Shown: positions 1 through 13,019, counted from the stretch's first letter. The stretch is 64,000 nucleotides of DNA from Gossypium raimondii (GCF_025698545.1 NC_068569.1:13702001-13766000); one strand, 5' to 3'. Notes: generated by a model from the letters alone, not told the origin. Made by a program: numbers and translations.

Positions 1-2323
1 TGTGAAAGTAGATTCATTCAGCTTTAATTTAATATCTCACTCAACTTCTAATTCAATTTCCACCATTTTGGTGGTTTTTAAAGTTACATCAATGCTGCTG
101 TCCAAAACTGTTTCATTGCAATTTTTTTAAAAATTCAATATAACCCTTTATAATTATATAACTTTCTCTGTAAATTTCAAATCACAACCAATTCCAGATT
201 TCAACTACTTCATTTAAATGCTAATGAAGTTCAACCAATCAACCATTTCAAACTAAAAACATGTATATTTCAATGTCTAACACAACCATCACATTCAAAT
301 TTACTTTGCATACTTAATCATTCATTCTATTACTTTTACTTCAATTCCTATACATGTCATATAAATCCAAAAGTTGTTTAACAAAATCTACCGAGTAATC
401 TGATAGTGTGATTCTTGATGTAGATCCGAGCCTCCGAATATATAAATACGTCAATCTACATGAAACAATAAACACACACAAGTAAGCTTATAGAAAGCTT
501 AGTAAGTTCATAGGCACAAAACATAAACCTTACCAAACATTTATACACTTATACATTATACACCATTACTAAGAGTACCTGTCAACCACAATCTTTGTTG
601 AGTTCCTTGGTATAAACTCACAGCTACTTATTCTTTTACCATAATTCCTTTGGGCCCATTTGTCACTTATCATCCTTGATCAAAATTAAGGAACGGTTAC
701 GAAAAATTGAGTACTTCACTTCCACTTTGCCATAATTTAACTATGGTCTTACATATGATCACTTATCACTTGTCCCTGATCAGATAAGTGTAGCTAGGCT
801 ACCACTTATCACTTTGTCACTTGATCAGATAAGTGTAGCTAAAGCTATCACTTATCACTTTGTTACTTGATCAGATAAGTGTAGTTAAAGCTACCACTTA
901 TCACTTTGTCACTTGATCAGCTAAGTGTAGCTAAAGCTATCACTTATCACTTTGTTACTTGATCATATAAGTGTAGCTAAAGCTACCACTTATCACTTTG
1001 TCACTTGATCAGAAGTACTCAAATCCGGCGATCTGCTCAATTTGATCATTTATTCAATTTTCACATTTTTATTTTATTCTCATTTCAACAATAAATATAT
1101 ATTTCATCATACATTATATAATTCAGGAAATTAGCATTTAATCATTAAATTTCAGCCATATGAACTTACCTGGGTCGATTTGCTGAATTTGTAAAAGTTC
1201 AGGGACTAATCAGCTACTTTTTCTTTTCCTAGACTTGCTTCGGGTTCTCGATCTAAAATGCAAATTTATTCATTCATCAGCATCTAATTCTATTCTAATT
1301 CATTTCACAATTTATGCCCTTTAATTTTCGAAATTACACTTTTACCCCAAAATTTACAGTTTTTACAATTTGGTCCCTACTCAATTAACCTCTCAATTGA
1401 CCTAATTTTTCTCAATTAACACCTTTTTCAACTATTTTAGACTACTACATAGCCTTTTATATTCAAAACCGAAACACCAAACCTTAATTCCCAACTTTTT
1501 CACAATTAGGTCCCTAAAATCAATTTCTATCAAAATTACTTAATAAAATCATCATATAACAAAATTTAAGCTTTAATTCCATGTTGATTCATCATAAAAA
1601 TCCAGCACTCATCAATGGTAACTTTCAAAATCAGCCATGAAATCAAAAACTAATGAAATAATTAGTTGGACCTGATTGTAAAAGTATCAAAATCACAAAA
1701 ATTAGAAGAAATAATCAAAAATTAAACTTACATGATTCAAATATATGAAAAACCAGCTTGTTTCAGACCTCCTATGGCGTTTTTGCTGATAAATTGTGAA
1801 GAAATCTCTAGATTTTTCACTTTTGTCTTTGTTTTTTATATTTAATTTGTTAAGTTCCCAATTTTGCCCCTGCTTCTCCTTACTTTCTGCTGATTTTTCT
1901 TACCCAACCGTCCAGCCCATATACTTTGGGCCTAATTGCCTTTTAAATCCATCCTCATTAGTCACTTAAGCTATTTAATCACATTTTAACAAATTTTACA
2001 CTATTTTCAATTTAGTCCTTTTTAGTTAATTGACTATCCAAACATTAAAATTTTCTAACGAAACTTTAATACCAACTCATTGACACTCTATAAATGTTTC
2101 TAAAAATATTTATGGCTCGATTTATGAGTTTGAGGTTTCGATACCTCATTTTTGTTTCTAATTATTTTAATATTTATTCGTAGTACACTATTCACTATTT
2201 CAAAAATTTCCTAACTTCACATTTAACTTATACTCACTAAATTAATAATATTTTCTACTATTTGTCAGATTTAGTGATCTCGAATCACCATTTCGACATC
2301 ACTAAAAATTCAAAGCTATTACA
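1..2323 (-). mobile_element. LTR-type repeat, 3' part in window orientation, truncated by window start
   Basis: The stretch has no coding potential but shares features with the LTRs at 53842-63631. These include the phrase 'tccaaaactg' near 107, an 'agcttagtaagtt' segment near 496, and a 'gaacttacc' plus 'ttcaggga' block near 1160-1205. It ends in 'attaca' at 2323, the same type of TG...CA terminus. Read on the minus strand it would begin TGTAAT. The left end lies outside the window, so no target duplication can be tested. That it is a gypsy-type LTR is inferred from resemblance. Confidence 0.6.
757..1015. repeat. 46-bp tandem array with an internal palindrome in each unit
   Basis: Unit starts 'cacttatcac' recur at about 760, 803, 849, 895, 941 and 987, giving a 46-bp period (43 bp for the first copy). 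Each unit contains CACTTATC and, about 18 bases later, its complement GATAAGTG, so each can fold into a hairpin. Copies differ by a few substitutions, and tcac/ttac variants alternate between neighbouring copies. The array lies inside the LTR-type repeat. Confidence 0.9.
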
Positions 2324-2885
2324 AAGTTATCTTCTATAAAGACTTTTTTAAATAATTGGTTTTAAATAATATTTTTTTATCCAAGAAAGTAAGTGTACTT
2401 TGTAAGTTTAATATTTACTTCTTTTAGTAACTATATGTTTAGTTATTTGTTTTTTATTTATTTAGTTTTTCACATAATAGTACATTATCTATGTGGAGTT
2501 GATGATTTGGAAAAAGAGTTCTACAAATTGAATTTTTATCGGTGGGTTTAACAATTCATTAACAAGTGTTAACACTAACTACTATGATTAAACACATATT
2601 GATAGTTCACGTCTCGCATTGAATATTTTCATAGTATAAGTACCATTTGAACATTTTATAAAAGTATAGATACGAAATATGAAAATATCTTTAATTAAAA
2701 TAATTAATGTAATTTGCGGTTGTCCTTTATTTGAAATAAATTACTTTGAGATTTATTCTAGATAAAAACGACAAGAATTAATAACCACCTAGAAGGTTGA
2801 GAAAGGAAATAGGATCCAGTGAAAATAGACAACATGTTTGATGAGTACAACATATTCCTCTCAAAGTCAAAATTTGAGTGGTCAA
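2324..2885. other. AT-rich intergenic DNA
   Basis: No reading frame, RNA gene or recognisable repeat was seen. The right part must contain the 3' untranslated region of the zinc-finger gene that ends at 2886 on the minus strand. Confidence 0.5.
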
Positions 2886-4257
2886 TCAATTTTTGCAGAT
2901 GATTAATATAAAACAAGGGAGGAGAGCTCTAGGGCTTAGTGAATAGAGTTCCTCAATATTTGAATGGCAATCAGCTTTTCCAGCCACTGAATCGAAGCTT
3001 GATTGACCTTCCATTTCCCGCATTTTCTCTAAACCTTTAACAACCCTCCCTGCAATTACCCTGCACACTACCAGAGCTTTTCTTTGGGAATGCTGTTCTT
3101 TATCAAGTTCAACACTCTCCATAGCCCTTTTACTTGTGGAAGAAGTTAAAACACCCCAGCATCCGTTGGCTTCCTTCTTGCTGAAAAACCCTTGTCTTAG
3201 AATTTGACACACTTCGCATTGATCCAATGTGCAGAGGCTTGAAGTGTTTTCCATGCCAAGAGAGCATGCAACGGTTGAGCCATAGAACCTCAAAAGCTCA
3301 TTCCCATCAGCTAGGCAACGTGGATGTTTCTTCGATAGTTTATTTGCCTTGAGCTTTACCATTTCTCTGTAATCTTCAAATTGCACAAGAGTTCTTTGCA
3401 TGTTGTGAATCTTCAGTATCCTTTCAATTTCACCAAATTTATTTTCAGGCTCCAAAAAACTTGTTTGGCAAATTAATTCCACTATTTTCTTGGAGGAGTC
3501 TCCTTCAGAAAGTGCCGTGACTGCACATATGAGATGACTTTCAAGTTTCTCGATAACCAGAACAACATAATTTTAAAAGAACCAATAAATCACAGCATGT
3601 AAAACTAAAATTGTCATCCTAATTGACAGATGAAAAATACATATAAATGTTCATACATGAGTAATGAACTTTACCAGCATGCGTGGAGAGATGATGTGAT
3701 TCTATGGCTTCCAACTTTTTAAAAATTTCACCACATTTCTGGCAAACATAACGTTGGGACTCAAAATCAAGGGATCTTCTAGGCTTGGAAGAAGAGATGC
3801 CACAGCTACTTCTCATGAGTGAAGGACCCGCAATGATCTTCCTCGACCTTCTGCTATTGTAGGCCGGTTCCATAAAACGTTCTCCAGGACCAGGTGTGCC
3901 AGGCCTAAGGGTTCCCACAAAAGTTGAACCCCCCTTGCCATCATCATTACCTGAGCACTGAGTCTTGATCTCGAGAACACATTTGGAGTCGGTGAAAACG
4001 TCTTGATGGGTTATCTGATTGATAATCTCACTGCTCGCTATAGATGTCGGGCTGCCAATTCGTGGTGCCTTGTCAGCCTGTCTCTTGCTTCCATGAATGA
4101 CATCTCTCAAGTTAGATAAGGATCTTGAACACCCTGAACTACATAAACATGGGCTGTTTTTCTCAGTGCTGTCGTCGGCTGCTGGTTCCTTCACATCAGG
4201 CAACTTTGGTTTACAGTTGACTGATCTCTTGAGACTAGTTAACCAAGCTGAAGACAT
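2886..4257 (-). CDS. C2H2 zinc-finger protein with C-terminal PARP-like region
   Basis: Two coding exons, 4257-3675 and 3520-2886, are joined by a GT-AG intron of 154 bases and give 405 residues. The splice junction restores the family sequence HAVTALSEGDSSKKIVELIC. One zinc finger of form C-x2-C-x12-H-x4-H has ligands C172, C175, H188 and H193. Downstream lies the long conserved region of plant proteins such as Arabidopsis At1g75710 and At5g54630, whose C-terminal half resembles the ADP-ribosyltransferase fold. It contains the block CEVCQILRQGFF and ends PRALLPCFILIICKN. The N-terminal 165 residues are low-complexity and Ser/Lys rich. Family members are presumed nuclear; no enzymatic activity can be read from the sequence. 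The ATG at 4257 is the first in this frame and opens with MSSAWLTSLKRSV. Confidence 0.9.
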
Positions 4258-5773
4258 CTTATTCTCCCTTGCTTTGAACCCCTTTTTCTCTTCTCTACCA
4301 GTATGTTTTTTCTATGTCTCCAATCTCCATAACTCTTAAAAGTCTCACCTTTCACACCCTATGATTGCGCCATTAGAATTAAACAAGACAAGCATACATA
4401 CCATCACGGAAATGCTATATTTAGTTCGCGCATATTGTTTCTGTTTTTGTGCACTATTCTCTGTGTTTGGCAATTATTTCCTTGCTTGGACCAGCCATAC
4501 ACATTACAAAATCTAGGCAAGGTTTCAGACAGAGAAAAATGGGAAACAAAGCTAATCTTAGGCAATAAGTTAAGAAGATTCCTAAGAAGGTACTTGCCAA
4601 ATATATTCAATCAATAAGTTGCCTGGCCGTTTCTTTTTCTTCTCCTCTGATTTTCTTTTTTTAAAAATAAAATTTCCCAATTAATGAATCACTAATTATT
4701 AGAGATCCGAATCCATTATTAGGAGTATCAGACATTTCAGAGATTTTATAGTACTTATTTCCGTGAAACATGTAAAGAAACATTTGCCTTAACTCCCTGT
4801 CTTGTCTTTGAAGTCTTCACAGTTTAACTCACAGGATTTAAACTTGAGTGCCGATCAGTATTATATATATGAATGTTTTTTTGGAAAATTTTGAAGAGAA
4901 GAGTTGCATAGGGCTTTAACCTTGATTTATGAAGTCAACATATAACAATTTTGTCACCGCAACCTTGGCTTTGTTGGCTGATATTAGATACTTGATCATC
5001 TCCATTAATATCGGATGACACCAAAGTCTTTATGACTTGATGTAAAGCTCTTGTTCTTACGTGCCAAGCGTAGCATGCGGGGGCATGAATTACTGTCACG
5101 TCCAGAACAGAGAAATCAATCAGAACAAATATTAATGTTTTGTAAGTTTAGAAAGATGATTATCACTCTACCTGCTGGAAACATGTTTAAGTACGTTTTT
5201 ATGCTACAATCCAAATGAATTGAAGTCGTAGTGTTCACACTTCAACATGCTAACAGAACATGATCATATTCCAATTATTAATTTTCGTTATTATCTGTTA
5301 TCTAATAATAAATCAATACAACTATTAAGTGTGAAATCCATACTGTTTTGCCCTGTTTAATTGTATTTTCTTCTTCCGTATTTTTGGACATTTAAAGCTT
5401 CAAAAAGAAAGAATGAACAATAATGCCAGAGTACTTGAAAATTAGGAGATAAAATTTCAAGTAAAAGATGAAAATACTAGTATGAAAACCTTAGTTCAAT
5501 AGCAGAGTAAATTAAAAACCAAGTTTGAGTATGAACCGAATCGAGCTAAACTTTGTGCATCAAATTTTTGATTTGAGCTGAGATCAACCCTAGCAACGGA
5601 CCAACTCGGCTTGGTTACAGGTAAATACGTGAATGGAGATGCAATGTGCATGGTTTCTGATGCATAAAGGCTTTGATATGGTCTTATTGATAAAGCTTCC
5701 CTTTGGAAAGCATAGACATGTACAAGCTATGAACAGTGCTTTATGCTTACATCCAAAATACAACAATTTCATC
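4258..5773. other. Intergenic DNA between two minus-strand genes
   Basis: The left part must hold the promoter and 5' leader of the zinc-finger gene, and the right end the 3' untranslated region of psbQ. The short frames at 4404-4617 and 5590-5796 have no family resemblance. No RNA gene or transposon ends were recognised. Confidence 0.5.
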
Positions 5774-6823
5774 TTAGCCAAGTTTGGAAATAACATCGTT
5801 TAGAGTAGATGCGGTCTCAGCATAATACTTTTCTGCTTCAGGAGTGCTCTTGATCTTGGCTGCATGGTCAAGCTTGAAGAAACAAAAGAAAATCCATATC
5901 AGAACTGACAAGGTGAACTTGATTGGACAATTCATCATTCAATGGCAAATACGAGGTATCTCAGCGTTTAATCTCCAGTTGTTGACACTATCTATAGGGC
6001 ATTAGTTTGATGTAAACTATATGGCAAAAACGAAAAACAAATTTCAAAACTTACTTCGTCAATGATGTCGAAGAGCTTTTTAGTGAGTTCTTTGAGAGAC
6101 TTCTTTTCATCTTTGGGCTTTGAGGAAATGACGGTGTTTAGGTCATAGCGGAGATACTCAGCCTTAAGACGGAGATCATTCTGCACATAGGGCCAAGCCT
6201 TTTTGTCAATCAAACTCTTGACACCAAGAATGTCTTTGGCTGATTCCTTTGCCCTTTGAGCTGCCTGCTCTGGAGTAAGTGGTTGGAGGTAGAACCTATT
6301 TTTGTATGGCAGATTAAGGTCTCTTGGCTCATCTGAATTCAGAGTTCCAGCTGCCAAAATGCCCCCATTTTTGTCAAATATGTAACAATTCCATTTTCAA
6401 CCTACAATTTCAAGTTTTCATTTTCTTTGTAGACCATGGCCAACAGACACAAATTCAACCAAATTCCCCTCCAAACAGAACTAAATGCAAGGTGGAAAAC
6501 AAAAGATAAATCGACGACTTACGCAATCCACCGGAGGGTGGGGGAGGCGGGCCGACCTTGATGCTTCTTGCATCGGCAAGCACAGCTTGAACAAAGGACC
6601 CTGTGGCCAAACCAGCAGCAGCAAGACCCAGCACGGCTCTGCGTCCTGTTTCAGGCTCGGTAGGTGCCTGTTGGGCTCTGACGGTGAAACCAGGGGTAGC
6701 CACACCCAGTCTTTTGCTGCTACCAATGTTCAAACGGTTTTGGCCACTGACCCGGAGGCTGCCTTCGAGGACAGTCTGCGAGGAGCCACGTAAGCCTGCC
6801 ATGGATGCCATTGCTTGCGCCAT
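5774..6823 (-). CDS. psbQ: Oxygen-evolving enhancer protein 3 (photosystem II extrinsic PsbQ)
   Basis: Three exons, 6823-6523, 6350-6055 and 5872-5774, have GT-AG introns and give 231 residues, the usual size. PsbQ binds the lumenal face of photosystem II and helps retain calcium and chloride at the manganese cluster. Residues 1-50 look like a stromal transit peptide. RR at 61-62 followed by a hydrophobic stretch ending AVLA at 80-83 is a Tat-type thylakoid signal. The mature protein probably starts at D84 ([20 protein letters not shown]) and is about 148 residues. The family signatures [39 protein letters not shown] and [20 protein letters not shown] are all present. The ATG at 6823 gives the conventional start [10 protein letters not shown]; the codons just upstream (GTG AAG) hold no ATG. 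It is divergent from the kinesin gene, 684 bp between start codons. Nothing is broken. Confidence 0.97.
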
Positions 6824-7507
6824 CTTCACAACAATCTGACTTACTATCCGTTTTTGTTTTTTAACGGTGTTATTCAGGTTTGATCCAATTTTTATTTTTT
6901 TCAGTGATGTTGATTGGTTTTGGCCTTTTGCCCAGGCACCTTATCTGCCATTTTCTACTTTGGCTAACACGGATATGGCCTTAACCAATTGTTCTTAGAC
7001 ACGTGGTTGTCGATGATTTTGACATTCGACATGTTAGATTTCAGTGTAATGTTGACCTGCTTGTATTTTGGATCGTCGGCTCTGCAAGGAGTTTGATGCT
7101 TACGTCAGCAGTTGTTGACTCATTATCAGAGGCCCAATGTTTGAGTCCACACCTGGGTCAAGAGGATCAATATTAATGGGCTAAGCTACCCGACCCAAAT
7201 GGGTCCAACTCCGAAAGACGTTAGCGTTTGTAAATTTTTTATTTTTCATTTCGTAGGGGAGGGCGCCAGATCTAATTTCAAATCAATTCAAAAAATCCAC
7301 TCCCGAAGGCTCACAACGCTCTCTCTTTCGCTCTCCAAACCCTAACGTTCTAATTTGTTTCCCCAAATCCACATTCTTCAAGAGAATCAAATCGAAATTC
7401 CAATCTTCAAGTCCCTTTTCTCTGATATCAACGTCCCATACAACACTAGGATAAACTAAACGACTCTAACCAATAGCTTCAACTGAGTTTTTGACTGAGT
7501 TACAACT
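6824..7507. promoter_or_regulatory. Shared 684-bp upstream region of psbQ (-) and kinesin-14 (+)
   Basis: The two start codons face away from each other across this interval, so both promoters lie here. On the psbQ strand there is a GATAAG I-box (complement at 6940-6945), a motif common in light-regulated genes, and a CCAAT box (complement at 6913-6917). The kinesin side (about 7290-7480) is pyrimidine-rich and TATA-less in appearance, as is common for cell-cycle genes. Motif roles are inferred from the consensus alone. Confidence 0.5.
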
Positions 7508-10500
7508 ATGGCTTCCCGCAACCAGAACCGACCGCCTCGCAGCCCCTCCACCGTAAGCGGTTTTTCAATTTGTTTTAGTTTTATGATTTTTTTAATGATT
7601 CAATCTGTTTGTTTTAATTTTTACTGTTCTTATTATTAATTTCAGAGGAAGGAAATTGGAGATGAAAATCCGTTAGACAAACGGAGAAGGCTTGGAGCAG
7701 TAGGAAGAGGAGTAGGACCCACAGCAACAGGGCGAACCCGACGAGCTTTTTCAGCTGTTAACAATCTCCAAGACGCCACAACCGCTGCTAACGCCGAGAA
7801 CGCTGAGGAATGTCATGAATTCACTAAAGAAGAAGTGGAAGCGATTTTGAATGAGAGGCCGAAAGCTAAAAAGTTCGATCTGAAGGTAAAGCTATTATTG
7901 CAATTAGTTTTTTTGTCCTTTTGTAGATTTTAATTTTGTCATTTATTTATTTTTTATTTTTGTTGTAGGCTAAATATGAGCACGCGGCTGAACATAATAA
8001 AAGGCTTAAGCTTTGTGTGAAATGGTTTCAACAATGTGATGAGAATCATGTACTTGATAAAGAGAAGCTTAAGAATTCATTAGAGTCCGCTGAGAAAAAA
8101 TGCATTGATACAGGTAATTTTACTTCTTCCTAAACATTAATTTGCACTACTGCTTGATTTATGTTAATTAAAATTTGATTCTGCAGAGTTAGAGAAGAAA
8201 AACAAGGAGGAAGAATTGAATGCGGTTATTTCTGAGTTAAGGGACAGTAATGCGTCCTTACAGGAGAAGCTTTCGAAGGAAGTGTCTGAAAAGCTGGTAT
8301 GATATCAATCTTAAAAATCTATTGTGCATAGATGCTCTTCTTTAATGGTTCTTTTATATATGTGTTTGGTTTTAATAACTAGGATGCTATTAACCGCCAT
8401 AAAAGTGAAATTGAAGCTAGGGTTACTGCTGAAAAGTCAGTTGCTTCTTTGACAGAAGATCTTCAGAAAGCTCAGCAGGATATAGCAGCTGCGAATGAGA
8501 GGGTAGGGTAATATACATATTGAATTTGATGCTATTATTAAATTAGTGTCTACTTACAGGCTGAATTTTGTTGAATTTTGCAGGCTGCATCACTTGACAA
8601 TACACACAAGCGATTACAAGAGTACATCCTGAGTCTTCAACAGTACAATTCCAAATTAATTACTGACCTTGAAACAGTCCGTGAGTCGCTCAAACGTGTA
8701 GAAAAGGAGAAATTGACAATAGTGGAGAATCTTAGCTCTCTAAGGGGCCACTGTAGTTCATTGCAAGAGCAATTAACTTTGTCAAGAGTATGGTTTTTGT
8801 TTCAGCCTGCTGTATAATTTTTCTTAGCTTATTCAGTTGTTTCTTTTGCTTCCCTTCCCCTTTTTCCCTCCATATGCTTCATTGGAGTTGTTTGACCTTA
8901 TTTTAATGTTGCCATTGTTTGGTTAAGTTAGATTTTCATGATGACTAATTCTGAACTGCCAAAAGCATTTTCAGGTCTTTTGTGCAACTTTCTGTTTTAT
9001 TTGTCAACCTAAGTGATGTAACCTTCGGTTTTTATAGTAGCTGGTTTGTGATATACATGTCCTCATACATGCCAACTGTTCATTTTATTCTATAGCACTT
9101 AGGTTTGCATGGAGGCAACCTGTATTATCCTTTGGTTGTTATTATTTTCAGGCTTCACAAGATGATGCTGTTAATCAAAAGGAAACATTAGTTAATGAAG
9201 TCAAATGTCTACGAGGGGAACTACAACAAGTGAGGGATGATCGTGAACACCAAGTGTCAAAAGTTCAAGCCTTATCTGCCGAAATAGTGAAGTTCAAGGA
9301 AAGTACTGGAAGATCATTTGCAGAATTAGATAACTTGACTATGAAATCAAAATCCTTGGAGGTTGGTTGACTTTCTTAATACCAAATAGTAAAATCCATT
9401 TGGGCCAGCTTTCCTAGATTGCTTTTTACCTTTTGCAGGAAACATGCTCTTCTCAGAGGGAGCAACTAAGAATACTGGAACTTCAGCTTGCAGCTGCAAA
9501 CGAGAAACTAAAGGTAACAATGGCAATGCTTAAAATATAGACTTTATTTTCTTTATCTTCTTCTGCAAAAATATCATCAATCTGTCTCCTGATGTCATAG
9601 CTTTTTCTTCCTTTTCCTTTCTCCAGAGGGCTGATTTATCAGCTTCAGAAACAAGGGTGGAATATTTAGAACAAAAAAGAACCATACAAGAACTACAAGA
9701 TCGATTGGCAGATATGGAACATAAACTGATTGAAGGAGAGAATTTAAGGAAAAAGCTGCACAATACTATTTTGGTACTACAAGATCGATTGCCCTCCATT
9801 TGTCGCTTGTAATTATGTGATGATACTAACTTACCTATAATTGCAGGAACTGAAAGGGAATATTCGTGTATTTTGTCGGGTACGTCCTCTATTACCGGAT
9901 GATGGTGCGGCAGAAGGTGCAGTAGTCTCTTATCCTACATCAACGGAATCTCTTGGCCGTGGAATTGACTTGATACAAAATGGTATGAATTTTCTGTTCT
10001 TTCATTGCTATTCAATTTCTGTTCATGTCAAAAGCAACAGCCTTAATAAATTTTATCTCATTGTTAACAGGGCAAAAATATCCTTTCACATTTGACAAGG
10101 TTTTCAATCCTGAAGCTTCACAGCAAGATGTTTTTGTGGAGATATCCCAGTTGGTCCAGAGTGCCCTTGATGGATACAAGGTGATTTAGCTACTTTATAG
10201 TTTATACTTGTGTTTTTGTGAGTGGTGGGAAGGATTGTTTTTTCTTTTGTGTTTTTGTGAGTGGTGGGAAGGATTGTTTTTTCTTTTTCTTTCTTTTCAA
10301 AACTAAGGAAGATTTACATTTAAAGGTAGGTAATTCCTTTTGCACATACTTGTCTTCTTTGAAGCTAAATCCTGAATGTCTATTCTGATATTTGAGTTAT
10401 AAAATCACTAGCAATTGTCTATGGTTGCTATTTGATCTACATTATTTGCCTCTAGATACAGAGGAAATATGCATTCACAGGCTGTTGGTGGTTTGTTTTG

Positions 10501-12219
10501 TTTTCCAGGTTTGTATATTTGCCTATGGACAGACAGGATCAGGTAAGACTTATACTATGATGGGAAGGCCAGAAGCCCAAGAGCAAAAAGGGTTGATACC
10601 TCGTTCGTTGGAGCAGATATTCCAAAGTAGCCAGTTACTGCAGGCACAAGGATGGAAATACAAAATGCTGGTAATTTAATTCGATTCTGGTTTCCACCTA
10701 TTACATTGGTTAATCATGGTTTTAATCATCCCTTTATAAAATTTTAGGCTTCAATGTTGGAAATATACAACGAGACCATTCGTGATTTGTTATCAACCAA
10801 TCGATCTATTGGTTCAGATCCAACGCGTGCAGAAAGTGCAGTTTCTGGAAAGCAGTATACAATTAAACATGATGCAAATGGTAATACACATGTCAGTGAT
10901 CTGACCATTGTCGATGTTAGTACCATAACAGAGATTTCCTCTCTTTTAAGGCAGGCTGCTCAAAGCAGGTAAAATTGTTTACAATCTTGATGAATTTTTT
11001 TCCAATGTTGAACTGATTTGTCTTGCATTATGCATCTACCTTAGTTTGAGTAAGTTTCTACAGTGTTAAGTTGGAATTAAAATTGTTCCAGAAATTTCCC
11101 AAGTGAATGACTTTTTATGGAAAGACTTGGTTCTTTTAAATTACTAATCATTACAAACTATGAAATGTTTATGAATGATGAGGCAGTTAGTTTCTAGTGT
11201 AGGTAGCACAAAACTAAAAGAAAAAAAAAGACAAAAGTTTCTCTGATATATAATGCCTCATGAGTTTCTTCTTAATGACCATGTTACGGTACATTTGGAT
11301 ATTTAAGGGGGTTCTGTTTTTCTGTTTTCCAGGTCTGTGGGCAGGACGCAGATGAATGAACAATCGTCTAGAAGTCACATGGTTTTTACATTAAGGATAT
11401 TGGGCATAAACGAGGTAAATATACTTACTTTGAGTGCGTTCTTTATGTTGAATCTCTTGATAACCCTGTTTCTTATGTATACTGACATTTCTTTGCTTTG
11501 GTTCTGTAAGGGTACTGAGCAACAAGTACAGGGTGTCTTGAATCTCATTGATCTTGCAGGAAGTGAACGATTGTCAAAGAGTGGTGCAACTGGAGATAGG
11601 TTGAAGGAGACTCAGGTGTTTACATACTACTTGATTTTTCCTTTTCATAAATTGTTCTTTAATGTTATTACGCTGACGTCTTTCAATAAAACTAGGCCAT
11701 TAACAAGAGCTTATCGAGTTTGAGTGATGTCATATTTGCGTTGGCCAAAAAGGAGGATCATGTGCCTTTTAGGAATTCCAAGCTGACATATCTTCTCCAG
11801 GTAAAGTGCTCTTAAAGAACTTGTAATATTTTATACCTTCTCTTGTTGATGCTAACTCTGTTTGATGATATCATATTTGAGTTCACATTACCGTAGCGGT
11901 TCCTCCTCCTGAATGTAGCATCACTTTGACAAACATACCTTCTTTTAATACATTACATGGGGGCATAATCTCTGATAGCATTGATTTTGTTGTTGTATAT
12001 CATATTTCCTTTTAAATTTGTTTCCATCCACAATTACAGCCTTGTCTTGGTGGAGATTCAAAAACCCTTATGTTTGTGAATGTATCACCGGATCCTTCTT
12101 CGGTGGGTGAGTCTCTGTGCTCCCTCCGTTTTGCTGCTAGAGTGAATGCATGTGAAATCGGAGTTCCCCGCCGTCAGATGACATTGCGAGCAGCTGATTC
12201 TCGGTTGAGCTGCGGCTGA
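7508..12219 (+). CDS. Kinesin-14, C-terminal motor (ATK1/ATK5 type)
   Basis: Seventeen coding exons: 7508-7552, 7646-7885, 7969-8113, 8187-8296, 8383-8502, 8584-8787, 9152-9361, 9439-9513, 9627-9773, 9847-9982, 10071-10180, 10509-10670, 10748-10968, 11333-11414, 11511-11615, 11696-11800 and 12040-12219. All introns are GT-AG and all phases match, giving 798 residues. The N-terminus is basic (DKRRRLG). Residues about 110-430 are a predicted coiled coil that dimerises the motor. The neck and motor begin at about 433 with [14 protein letters not shown]. The P-loop GQTGSGKT is at 521-528, switch I NEQSSRSH at 650-657 and switch II DLAGSE at 683-688. ATK-type kinesins move toward microtubule minus ends and focus spindle poles in mitosis and meiosis. 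Length and architecture match Arabidopsis ATK1 and ATK5. All nucleotide-site motifs are intact. Confidence 0.96.
10210..10287. repeat. 39-bp tandem duplication in a kinesin intron
   Basis: Two adjacent copies of a 39-base unit beginning 'gtgtttttgtgagtgg' start at 10210 and 10249. They lie wholly inside the intron between exons 11 and 12 and do not touch the splice sites. Confidence 0.9.
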
Positions 12220-12842
12220 AATGAAGTTCTGATTATTATCACATTCTTTTATAACTGTAGTCGTAACTATATTTTGTAATTCAAGTGTTATGCGTTGAAT
12301 TTTTGTATCACTGTAGGGTTTCAGCTTTAGCTACTACTACTAATCATTTGTGTTTTTAGATTTATGCTGCTTCTGATAGGAAAAAAAAACGGTGCATTTT
12401 ATTTGACTGTGGCACAAAAGTAACTCTTTCATTGTTGTATGATATAAAGTTCATCATTTGATGAACACAGAAACAAAGGCATTCTATGTTTTATCAGAGT
12501 TCAGTTTTAGGCTTTTGCTTTCTTACTGTTCTTCAAGTTCTAATTCGATATTTCGTCAAGTATATAAGCAGACAGGGATTTCAGAACACTGGAAGACACC
12601 TTTCTGTAAACATGCTAAAACAAGGTTTTGACAAAACTGAAACGAATTTCATGGCCACAAAAAAAAAAAAAAAACACTTCATATTTTCTCTTCTAATGAA
12701 AAAGTAACAAACTGGGGAGATATTTATTTGTGATGGACATTGTAGTTCTAGACGTCTAGAACCTTCAAGTATCTCCAAAAGAAAAGATAAACGTATTAAT
12801 ATTATATACAGAATAGGAATGGCAGCTAATATGACAAAAGTA
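12220..12842. other. Kinesin 3' region up to the MULE target site
   Basis: No coding capacity. The first few hundred bases should be the kinesin 3' untranslated region. The last ten bases (12833-12842, gacaaaagta) are the left copy of the MULE target-site duplication. A run of A residues at 12660-12674 is the only simple repeat. Confidence 0.5.
12833..12842. repeat. Left target-site duplication of the MULE
   Basis: The ten bases gacaaaagta are repeated exactly at 19421-19430. MULE insertions typically duplicate 9-11 bp. Confidence 0.92.
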
Positions 12843-13000
12843 CGGTTTTTTACACAAATAGTATAGAAAAAAATACTGAAATATGATGTCAGAAATTTTT
12901 TTTACCAAAATAGGTTACTTTTTCATTGGAGCCTATTAGATAGGAGCCAATGAATAAAAAAATAAATTTTTTTGAATAAAATATAATTTTATACTTTTTC
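12843..13000 (+). repeat. Left terminal inverted repeat of the MULE
   Basis: It matches the reverse complement of 19262-19420 closely for about 155 bases, including 'accaaaataggttacttt' and 'ataaaatataattttata'. Similarity fades at about 13000. Confidence 0.88.
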
Positions 13001-13019
13001 GGGTTAGTATATAACCCGT

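Noticed and set aside
757-1015. CRISPR-like array (regular repeats)
   Set aside because: Units are contiguous without unique spacers, in a plant LTR.
4097-4339. Plus-strand open frame
   Set aside because: Antisense shadow of the first exon of the zinc-finger gene.
6455-6839. Additional frames on both strands over psbQ exon 1
   Set aside because: Shadows of the GC-richer transit-peptide exon; the psbQ frame alone splices into the family sequence.
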